64,000 nt of DNA from Klebsormidium nitens (Eukaryota > Streptophyta > Klebsormidiophyceae > Klebsormidiales > Klebsormidiaceae), in NCBI GenBank assembly GCA_000708835.1, contig DF237024.1, forward strand, positions 116,227-180,226, in the 5' to 3' direction. Of this stretch, positions 1 to 11,100 are shown in pieces. Position 1 is the stretch's first letter; each line of letters begins with the position of its first letter. The position numbers and the translations under genes are program-made. The notes beneath the pieces were generated by a model that was not told the origin of the DNA, searched no databases, and worked only from the letters and a program-made list of their open reading frames with translations.

Positions 1-428
1 GCATCATTTCAAGGTGCCATTGCTGATCCTCGACCAACGAAGCCCCCGAATCCATGTTTTATTCAGAAGTTGTCAAACATCATGTTATCAGAATCAGGAG
101 AAGTAAGAGATTGTACAGGCAGCACAGAGCTGCACTCTGATCACCATGGCGATGCCAGGCTTTCCTATGCTCGATCAATGAAGGCGGCAAGCTCTGACAG
201 TTTCTTACAAAGTCACTGCCGACAATCACTCAATGACTGCTGTTCCTTGGCCAGGTGCAAAAGAACCTTTGCAATCCCGTCTGCAGAATCATGCTTGGAT
301 GGTCGAACTTCCTTATCGAAACCACACGATACATAAACCCCTAGAATCAGGATCGTTAAAAGCCTCTCAGGCATTCCTTTCGTCCAAAAGGGACACCTCG
401 CGCAAAACGTCGCCTAATACAGACTTAC

Positions 429-643
429 GCTCTGATCTTGTTGCCTTGGCCCACTTGGTAGAACCCCCACATGATAGCCACGGCACCAATGCCAAATACC
501 GTGTATCCATGGGGACCTGTATTTGGGATCCTGCGAGCGTACCGCACCCCAGGAAAACCACCCGGGGGAGGCCCGTCCTGAAGAAGCGGCATGTCCTTTA
601 CGCTGGACATGCCCTTCCGGCCTCGGATCGCAGCCTCCGTCAT
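429..643 (-). CDS. NDUFA13: NDUFA13 / GRIM-19 (B16.6), complex I subunit, first exon only
   Basis: This is the N-terminal 71 codons of the NADH:ubiquinone oxidoreductase accessory subunit NDUFA13 (GRIM-19), a single-pass protein of the mitochondrial inner membrane. The start is the ATG at 641-643 on the minus strand. The sequence shows the family hallmarks in order: a start region ending in [16 protein letters not shown], then [12 protein letters not shown], then a hydrophobic segment at about residues 46-62 ending in [10 protein letters not shown]. The exon ends in phase 2 after the GC of an alanine codon, followed by the donor gtaagt. No second exon is visible between 1 and 428, so the rest of the protein (usually about 140 residues) lies beyond the window edge. 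The gene diverges from the SAPS gene, with about 1.55 kb between the two start codons. Identity is very secure; the product is incomplete only because of the window boundary. Confidence 0.93.
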
Positions 644-2194
644 GGTGACCGTGCAAAGTACAATGCACCGAGGAAAGTGCTTGTATTGACGTTCACTTTG
701 GGTTAAAAAGCATCGAATGCGTCTTGCCCAGCTGATTAGGGCACGCGGATCCCGCTACAATCTTTTAGGTAAAGCTTTTTGAGGTGATACTTGCAGTGGC
801 TCGTTCAAGAGCTGTGACGTGATCCGACCTCTGCTCCGAAATGTTGCTAACATGCAACAAAGACGATGCACCAGATAAAGCAGAACGCGTGCTACTATGA
901 GAGATTTCGAAGCACTCTTGCGCAGACACTGCAGTAATGACAGGCGGCTAACCCGCGACTAATCGCCTCTGCTGCTTGACAGGATGCAATGCTTCCTTTT
1001 GTCCTTCCTACTTCTGAAACCAACAAAGTGGACGCTGCGATTAGAGTAAGATGAAGAATGCAGTTTTGTGCGCAGGCAAAGGTGAGACTCAGAGNNNNNN
1101 NNNNNNNNNNNNNNNNNNNNNNNNNNNNNNNNNNNNNNNNNNNNNNNNNNNNNNNNNNNNNNNNNNNNNNNNNNNNNNNNNNNNNNNNNNNNNNNNNNNN
1201 NNNNNNNNNNNNNNNNNNNNNNNNNNNNNNNNNNNNNNNNNNNNNNNNNNNNNNNNNNNNNNNNNNNNNNNNNNNNNNNNNNNNNNNNNNNNNNNNNNNN
1301 NNNNNNNNNNNNNNNNNNNNNNNNNNNNNNNNNNNNNNNNNNNNNNNNNNNNNNNNNNNNNNNNNNNNNNNNNNNNNNNNNNNNNNNNNNNNNNNNNNNN
1401 NNNNNNNNNNNNNNNNNNNNNNNNNNNNNNNNNNNNNNNNNNNNNNNNNNNNNNNNNNNNNNNNNNNNNNNNNNNNNNNNNNNNNNNNNNNNNNNNNNNN
1501 NNNNNNNNNNNNNNNNNNNNNNNNNNNNNNNNNNNNNNNNNNNNTCAGAGAAGCTGCTTCCTTCTTCTTGCTTTTGAGCATTAATGCTGGCACGTGTGTT
1601 GCGCTTGGCGCTCTTTTTGGCGGGGCAATTTTTGCTTCGAGAGGAGACCGTGTTACATTCCAATGTTTTCGTGGGAGATTTGTTTCCAGTCTAGCGTTCT
1701 CAGAAGGAGACGTAACGCTGTGCTCCAAATGCTCGCGACGATCTCTTCCAAATTTGGGCTGCAACTTCAAGACGATGGCGGTGTTCAAAAGCAGAAAGCC
1801 AGGAAAGGGGACAGCTCACTGAAGCCTGAAGGTCATGGTGCTATCATTCATCATGGCAGCACGTAGTAGAAGAAGGTGTGCGTTGGAGCAGGGTCCTTTC
1901 TTTGCAGTGGTGGCTTGCTGTAATCTGTAAAAAATAGCGTGCTTGGCGGAAGCAAGATCTGTGTGGGACAGCACAAGTTGGGAGACTCTGGCAAACCAAG
2001 CAGCTTGTGAACCTGGCAGTGTAGGCCTGCGATTTGGATTGCAGCAGCCTTGAAAATTGAGCAGTACGAGGGATCTGTTCAGCGGTTAAGGTAAAGAGTT
2101 GCTGGAAATTCTTGTTGGCCTATTCCCGGCTGCTTGGTGCACTTTGTCAGCACAACTCCAGGATTCACCAGGAGGGGTTTTTGGAGACGGCATC
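644..2194. other. Divergent intergenic region with 450-bp assembly gap
   Basis: This stretch separates the NDUFA13 and SAPS start codons and should hold both promoters. Bases 1095-1544 are N. The sequence just left and just right of the gap shares the short string tcagag, so the gap may sit on a repeat or be mis-sized. Frames running through the N block are artefacts. No coding exon was recognised on either strand. Confidence 0.7.
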
Positions 2195-5100
2195 ATGTTT
2201 TGGCGGGTGGCTGGGCTGGCTACTACGTCGCCGGTACGTGCAAGTACCGCCTGCAATACGAAGCTGGACTTTTACCGCTTCCTGCTGGCCCAAGAGAAAG
2301 TCCTAGCAGTCAAGACTTGCACTCTTCTGTGGCAGATGCTTAAAGACTCGCTCACTGTGGTAACCGTCAAAGACAGGGCTTAGGGTTTGGCGATCAGGTT
2401 TGAGCGGATATCAAAGTGCCTTTGTAGTGAACAAGTTTTCCCAGAGGAGCATGTTCCGTACTTGCCCTGTTTTACCTGGTGTCATATGGATGCTTCCTCT
2501 TGTTGCAGGTGGAGACCGTGCTTGACAAGGAGTCTTTTACGCTAGAGAATCTTCTTGATGAAGATGATCTTATACAGGAGGTCAAGTCTATGAACGGGCG
2601 TCTTGTGAGCTAGTGAGTGCGCCGTCATCTACGGCTGAAGTCAAGTCTGTTGTGCATTGAATCTGGAGAAATGGCTGAAGTTGAGTGTTTGGTGAATCGA
2701 ATCCGGTTCCTCCAAGATCAGTTGGTAAACAAGTTACTAAAAATCTAGGAGACGAATTGGTGAAATTGATTACAAGAAATTGACAGCCTGCTGCTAAGGA
2801 CAGGTCAGTCGTAGCTGCAGATCTGTGTGGCGCTGAGTAGATGCTGCTTGTGCTTTTCAAATCCAAATCTCCTGAACGCTTTCTGATAGATGGAGCATAG
2901 TATCTCACTGTCAAGGAAGATCAGGGTGCATTGCTTTCCGAGGCTTGTTGTGGCTCCATATCAAAGAGGGACAGACCGCCGAGTAGCTGCGGTACTGGCA
3001 ATTGTGCTTTGCCCTCAAATTCAGCGCCAAGTTCAAGATGTACCAAGATCAAGTTTAGTCCAGAGAAGCGCTGCATTGTTGGTCACATTGTGCTCCATGG
3101 ATCGTAATCAGGACCTGCGGTTCCAGAAACCCTAACTTAGAGGCCTTAAGAAGGACAGAGCATCGGTGCAGTTTGTGAAGGACTTCGAGTTGCAATGTCT
3201 CAAGAGACTTACACATTGACTGTACCGGGCGAAAATGCCGCGATAAGTAAATGACGATTTTTTTTGCCCAACACTCTAAAGTTTCATACAGGAAGTGTTC
3301 GACGAAGAAAAAGGGAGACTCTGCGCTGCAAAAACAGCCACATTTTACTCTGGGGGCATAGCAAGCCGTTGCACTGAAATACGCTTGCAAGTAACCAGGT
3401 GTCAGGATCCTAGCATCTGCCATGAAAGAGGATCGCAGCCTGCCAAACCGATTGATTAGAGCAACTGAATCTGCTTTACGACTCTTTCTAAGGACCCCTT
3501 TCTGGCGTCCTCTTGTCCTGCAGCCTTCGGAACCGTCCCCAGGTCGAGCAGCTTCTCAAGTATGTTGTGGAGGAACCCCCACCAGACGCGGACGACAAAC
3601 GGCTTTTCAAGTAAGTTGTTGGCTTTCACGGAACCAGAGAACACAGCTGCCAGTATCATGTCTTGAGAAAATCTTCCCAAGACAGGCCCATCATTACTTC
3701 TTAAAAAGCAGACCTGACGCTTGTCAACAAAGAAGCTTGCCCGTTCAAGGGCAGGAAGCGAGGTAGTATAACATCTGGCACGACAATTTCATTTTGTCAT
3801 GATCAAGTCATGTCAGGACATTCGCTGTTCACTGTTGATGCATATGATTGGGTTATCTTTTTTCTGTTGGTTTGGGTGGTCCCTCTCAAGAAGCCGGTAC
3901 CTTGACATCTCAATTTACATTGACTAGCGTTGCTGCCACACGCCATGTTAACATGCAGGACCTTTTCATCAGCCCTCCAGTATCTGGGTCAATTCGTACT
4001 TATAGAAACCGTTTCGGGCTTGAGCTTCGTTATTGATTTGCATGTGAGCTTGTGCACATGGCTCGCTCTAGCAGGGGCTCCAGCTTTGGGTTGCAGCCAC
4101 TCAAACATATGTTTCAACCCTTTGCAGGTACCCCTTCGTTTCTTGTGAGGTCTTCACATGCGAGATCGATGCAATCTTTAACACCTTGTTGGAGAGCGAA
4201 GAGGTACGGTGTCGAAACCCTTTCCGTGTTTGGACCAAGGATCGGTCCTAGCACTAGCAGACGTCTCGTCCGCACCAATTCTCTTTGGTCATCCCCGCAG
4301 TGCCGCCTCATAGGCCTTCGTAACCCTGCTCCTCTGGTTGAAATTGGAAAACCCCCATGTATCGCACCTCCGATTTTGTGTAATATGTGAACGGCTTCCG
4401 GCAATGACATCATCAAACTCATTCACGCAATATCAATGGAACTCGCAACACATAATAGTCCAATGACGTTCTTCGAGTGGAGCATAAGCATTGCAAAGTT
4501 CGAGTGCTCTGCGCAAAGATGAAAAGAGCTTCTGTAAGGCATAAGAGCTGCCATTGGCATCTTTGCAAGCTGTTGCTGTTCGCGGCATCTCATCTTTGTT
4601 CATACCGTGCAGCGGAAAGCATGATTAGCATTGAACTTTGACAAGAACCCAGTGTTCATGACCCACTTGATTCAGGACTGGTACTGCACTTCTGCAGACT
4701 TTCAGTTGTTTTGCTCTTTGGAATTCGCAGTACTAAAGTGTGCATGTTATCCCCGTGGCTGCTGTGTCGACCTTAACATGTCCCGCATTCCAAGCGACGA
4801 CAAAAGCACAACAGAATGATCGAACTTGTCGGCAAATTGATCACGCGCGTTTTATCTTTGGCCAGCTCATGGACCTGCTCTTCTCCTTTGCCTCCCCCGA
4901 CCGCCCCCACGGGGCGCTCCTCTCGGGCTACTTCTGCAAAGTGGTCATCTGCCTGCTCGTACGGCGCACGCACGACGTGATGCGGTACCTGCAGAACCAC
5001 CGGGACTATCTGAAGAAGCTCGTGGATCTGATTGGCATCACCTCGATCATGGAGGTGAGCTTTGGATGCAGGTTTCAGAAACTCAAGGCCTTACATCTCT

Positions 5101-8100
5101 AACGGATATATGCAAGATCGTCAAGACGTTTCAAGAGATTTCGTGGACCTGTTGCCCTTACTCTCCTATGGAGGTGAAGTATTTTGCAGTTCTTAGTGGC
5201 AAGCTATAACGTAGTACGTTTCTCAGCCAAGAAAGCGCCCCGAAAAAGAAGGTAATCCTTGGTGAATGGCCCACGAAACGACAATCCGGAACAAATTCAA
5301 TGAAGAAGTACACCTCTTTTGGAAGCCTAAGTGATGGAGTGTATTTTATTCGCAGGTCGTCATGCGCCTTGTGGGAGCAGACGAGCAGATCTTAATGTTC
5401 CATGCGGATGCGGTCCAGTGGCTCGCCGACACGGATCTCCTCGAGATGCTCGTCGAGAAACTTGACCCACAGGTGATTCTCGAGTACCGAGTTTGTCCAC
5501 GTGGTCCGAATTGAAGGTACTACGTGCTATCGCACAAGTCTTTATTGAAGCCTCCCCGATCCAACTGTATTTTTGGCGTCAGGTCCGTGTACCCGACATG
5601 CCGCTTCGAGTCATTCAGTAGACAAACTCCTGTGCTTTCGGGGCTCCCTTCGAAGGATGCAGGAACGATCTGCAGCATTTGCGAGCAGGTTTCGCAAATC
5701 GTTCAAGTGCGCAGGGCACATACAGTGCTCGAAAATCTGATTTCGCTTACTCCCCCTTACCAATCGGGTGACGAGTCGTAAGACTGTTTGCAGTCTGTCT
5801 TTGATCCGTCTTCCAGCCCGGAAGTTGTCTCTCCGACTTGTAAAGTAGTGCCAAAATCCTCACACGGGAGTTCTTCTCCTGTACAGCAATCCCCCGACGT
5901 GCACACCAACACGGCCGACACCCTTTCCGCGGTCGCGCGCACCGCGCCCTCCGCGCTCGCGTCTCAGCTCGCGAGCCCCGACTACATCTCTAAGCTCTTC
6001 AAGCACGTCCTCTCCAGTCCCCAGTCCAAGTCGTCCCTCATAAACGCCCTCTCGGTGTGCATAACGCTGCTAGACCCGAAGAGGATCTCGGCCGCGGCGG
6101 CCGCCGGCCAGGCCCGGGGGATCCAGAACTTGCAGCCGGGCACGGGGGGGCTGATTGCGGCCGCGCCGGAGACTGTCGACGGAATGCTCCAGCAACTAGG
6201 TGAGTGAGATTGTCAAGTTTCTCAGATGATTATGCATTGACGCTGTCGGTGGCCTTGCAGATTCTTGTTTGAAAAGGGCGTCAGCTTAGAGGTTCACTTC
6301 TATCCGAATGTCTTACATTCAAAGCCCGCTGTTTGACGTTGAGATATGATGTTTCGCACCTGGTGCAATTTCCCGCTCGTGAAGCGCACTTGCGAAAGTC
6401 TGTTCGCTTTTTGGAACGACTCAGGGTCTCCAATAGCGTCATCAAGAAACTTAAGATCGTCGAAAGGCATTATATTTCAAAGCCATCGCGTCATCAAGAA
6501 ACTTAAGATCGTCGAAAGGCATTTTATTTCAAAGCCATCTTGCTAGGCAACCTGACTGTTGAATTCCCCCTAAAACAGGGCGACGAATGCGTAGTGCTTA
6601 CGAGCCACACCTAAATGCTTGCCATACTTCCGTATCCACCTGACTCAATAGATTGAGGTATCTTCTCAAGAAACGACCAGCGATGGCTGATGGCAGCGGG
6701 CCCCCCTCGATATCCTTTGGCTGAAGATGTTCGACTCAACCTTAATTGAAATACAAGGTGTTAAAACTCTGACGTTTGCATGTTCCAGGTGACCTTCTGA
6801 AGCTGCTAGCCGTGAAGGGCGACGAGCACGTGCTGCCCACCACGTACGGCCAGCTGTCGCCGCCGCTCGGCATCCACCGGCTGAAGATCGTGGAGTTCAT
6901 TGCGGTGCTCGTGCGCACGGGGAGCGTCCCGGCCGCCGAAGAGCTCATGCGCCTCATGGCGATCAACACTGTTCTTGACCTCTTCTTCGAGTGAGTTCCG
7001 CAGTCCTGAATGTTGTCCTGGTTTCTTAATGTTCTGACCTTGTCATCTGTGTTCCTTATGTCAAGGTGCAGAAGATGAGCAGAGAAAAGTTGAGAAAGTC
7101 CTTGAGTTTGCTGACCATCGACAGCGTCCTCAATGTGCGCTCCGTGTTCTTATGCTTGATCTCCCTTTCTCGTAACGTCGGAATTTTCTAAAATCCATTC
7201 TCCGGCGCACTGTAGTCATCGCAAGCAGACAGTACTTTGAAATATCCCTTGCAAGTTTCGTTGCCGGGTAGTCATGAGTGCGAAATTTGCTCGACCTGTG
7301 AGATCAGGGGGCTAGGATTACAGTTACCATCCACTCAGTCGACTTCCTGAGAAAGCACAGTTTGTTGCCGAAAGGAAGCCTCCAAACTGTCGCATTGATA
7401 CGCAGTTTTCCTTGTGCAGTTTCCCGTTCAATAACCTGGTCCACCATCAGGTGGAGTCCATTGTGAACAGCTGCCTTGAAGACTCGAACCCTGCGCTCCT
7501 GGACCATCTCCTTAAGGACTGCAAGCTTGTTTCTCGGATCTTATCAGCCGACGCAGACCCGCACGCACCAGATACCACCCCCACGGTGAGCTTTGCCGAC
7601 GGACTTCTGGGTTTTGCAAATACATGAGTAGTTGTGTGGCAAAGGGCATGCAAGATCAATCGTGACGCCAATTCTTGAGTTTGTGGCGCCAGTCGTTGAA
7701 ATATCCGGCAGGCAGAAGGGGTAGAATGTGCTTGGTCGACCTAGCGTAGTGCAGAGTTGGAAGGCAGAGTCGTGACGGACCCCCAATCCAGGAAGTTCGC
7801 ATATACCTTGTTCACAGGTCATCGGGAGCTTTTTGGTCACATCCTCCGAATTCTGTCCTCAGGCTCTCAGCTTATTCCTGTAATATGCAAAGCTTCTCTC
7901 CCTAAAGGCTCAGCAAACCCAACCACGGCCCATGTTCGCTTAACCTAGGTGTCTGAAAGCTGATTCCTGTATCCTTTGTGTGCAGGGAACCCCAAAAACG
8001 AGCAGTCGCGGGCCTAGCCGTGCCGGTTACATGGGCCACTTAACGCGCATGGCGAACAAGCTGATTGCGCTGTCGCCAACGAACGACGCGATCCGGGGCG

Positions 8101-11100
8101 CACTCGAAGGGGAGGCTGGATGGAACGAGTGGCACCAGAACGTGCTGCAGAAGCGGAACAGCGTGGAGAACGTCTTTCAGTGGAGCTGCGGGTGAGGAAA
8201 CCCACGATATCAAGTTGCGCTGTGTTAGCATCTGTCGAAGATATTGGTTTTTGTTGGTTTCGCTCGGCTCTCTTCCGGCAGTCGTTCTCTTTTCGTTTCC
8301 TCAGGGTTTCTGGGGTTTTCTAGATGTTGGCAAGCCCTCTTCGGTGGAGATTCACCTTTGTCCTGAGGTGCAGATCCACTGGAGGATTGGTTTGAGTGAC
8401 CCGCTCGAGGGACTGCGAAACGTGTAATCACGGACGTCGAAAGCATCAGCATGCAACTAGGATTACTGATAGCTCGGACCAAGATTATACTCGCTGATTA
8501 TCGCAATTTGTGCAAGTCCCTTCCTTTATGTGTTGTTTCGCTCACTGTGTAGTTGTCATCTACTAATAACGAACGCACGTGATCGCCCCCCGTTAAGCGA
8601 TGCCCATTCTGAGGCGGCCCACTTGGGCTTGATGTGCCTGGAACGTTCGTTCTGACTTGGTAACTCAATGTCGTCCTTTCCAGGCGGCCGACTGCTGTTG
8701 AGGAGCGCACGTCGGAGCCCGTAACCGACGGCGAAAGCGAGTTCATGGACCCGCAGCGCGACTTCGACTTGCCGCAAGGGAGCATGGCCAACAACATTGG
8801 ACGGGACCGCTTCAGCAACCGCTACGGAGTGTTCGACGGGGAGGTCGAAGAGGTCAGTCACGAAGTCTGACCTTCCTTAGTCTGAGGTTCAAGTGTGGGT
8901 TTGTTAAAGGCGCACATATTAGCATGTCACGGGAAATGCTTCGGCGATCGGGTGAATCAAGGCAAGGTTACGGCGTGCAGATTCGCGTATAGCGTTAATA
9001 GACTAATTGACAAAACGAACTCGAAAAGGTTACTCGGATTTCAGCGGCAAGCCTCTTCAGTACTGAAGTACTTTGAAAGTTGCTTGTGGCTAAAGATGGA
9101 GACAGGAAGCCGTTGTGGGCTTCGCAGCGAGTTGTGAGGAGCGGTGTCGCAACCACCCGCGTGCTCGCTCTAGGACGGGCTCTGAAGAAGACAAAAAATC
9201 AGCGGGTTTAACCTGAGCCGTTGCAAAGCTGGTATTTTCCAAAGAAGCACGGTGAAGGTCCTCTGTTCAGCTATTCTTTCAGCCGGATCCTTCGAGCATC
9301 TCAAAGGCTGGGGCAAGAACGTGTTTTGATCCTTTGTGGATTCACCTCTTTCGACAACAGAAGATCGTAATCTGCTGTTGGGCGCCCTTGCAGCAGGACG
9401 TGTTTTTCGACGACGAGACCGCGGAGGTGGTCATCTCGTCCTTGCATCTGGGGGGTGACGACAGCAGCGACGAGGACGAGGGGGAAGCCACGTCGTCGAA
9501 GAGGAGCCCCGAGGGAGCGGAGGTGCGGAAAATTTTGCACACACTCTACATCTTGGTATCCGTGTCCTCTCCGTGCTTCCAAATGCATCGTCCTTCTTCC
9601 TCTTTGCTGCGATTCACGGACGTTTCTGCTTATTCCCCTTTCTACCTTCCTAACTTTCTGATGCGGGACTCAATCAACACTTTCCGTGTCCCAAAAGTGC
9701 ATTCTGGTTTCTCATCCTTTTCAAAGTTCTTCCCGCTTCCAATGCGCCTGTTGATGGACTCTGGTTTTCAAGAACGCGTAGTCGGCCTCTTAAGGCTTTT
9801 TAAAGGGAAATCAGGGCGTGCAATCATTGTTAGTGCGGTTCGAACCAGCTCTAAAGAAGTTGCGGCAACATCCATTCTCGTTGCTATTGGTCGCTGAAAG
9901 TCTCATCATTCTTCTATCGGGTAGCGGCAGGGACAAAGAGGAAGTCTCCCCCCGCTTTTCCCTCGCAGGGGGTGGTTCTGGTTTCCCACAATTTGTAGCA
10001 AGATGCGACAACATGCCTCGAAGCTACTGATGTCTAAGAATCCTTTTCCGTCCAGGTTAACGACAGCGACAGTGACGAAGAAGAGGTGTCCCCCAAAGTC
10101 CCGAGGGGGGGCTTCCGATTCATGCAATTTGTAGCAGCTGCGTCACCACTCATCCGAGCTACTGATGTTACAATATCTTATTTTGTCCAGGTTATTGATA
10201 GCGACAGCGACGAAGAAGAGGTGTCCCCCAAAGTCCCGAGGGGGGGCTTCCGATTCATGCAATTTGTAGCAGAAACGTCATCAATTTGTAGCAGATACGT
10301 CACCACTTATCCGAGCTACTGATGTCTTAGAATCCTTTTCTGTCCAGGTTATTGATAGCGACAGCGATGAAGAAGAGGTGTCCCCCAAAGTCCCGAGGGG
10401 GGGCTTCCGCTTCCCCAAGCCCACTGCCCTGGAGGTCGAAGGTGCGGGGGAGTCTTCCGGCGGGGGGGGCAGCGACGACGAGGTTGTGCTTGGAGACGAG
10501 GACATGCTGCCCGGGAGCCCAACGGCGCCAGTGGATTTGTCGGAAGCTGCGGCAGCGGCGGCAGCCGGGAAACGTGAGTTGCGAAATCAAGGGTTTCTGG
10601 TTTCAGGTTTTCAAGCTCTGTAAGGGGTCTGAGGAGATTCAGCAGCCCTTGGCAGCAGCCGGGAGACGTGGGGCTCAGAAATGAGGGTTTATGGGTTCAG
10701 GGTTTCAGGCTCTCAAGGGTTGTAAGGGGATTAAGATGCATCAGTGAAGTCGCTTAGTGGACCGCGCGAAAGTGCCTGCAGTGGCAGCCGTAAGGAACGT
10801 GTACTCTGGATCCGGGTCTCATGATTTCCAAGCATCGAGCCGTCGAGGGTTTTTAAGGAGTCGCAATCGCTGTTCAGTGGCTTAGTGAACACCTGGGCGC
10901 CAGCACACGCGGCCGGGAACGGTAAGGAGACTGAGCCTTCGATTGCGGCGTTCCATCGACTTTGTGTCGCTTGTCACAGAGCTTTCTGTGCGTGGGGTGG
11001 CCGAAGGCAGTCGTAGCGGCACAGCCAGCTGCCGAACAACGGCACTCTTTGGAACCTACTGCTGTTCTCCCTGGAGCTTACCAAGGCTGCGTCGTTCATT

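Noticed and set aside
895-1822. Open frames spanning the N block
   Set aside because: They are open only because N codons cannot be stops.
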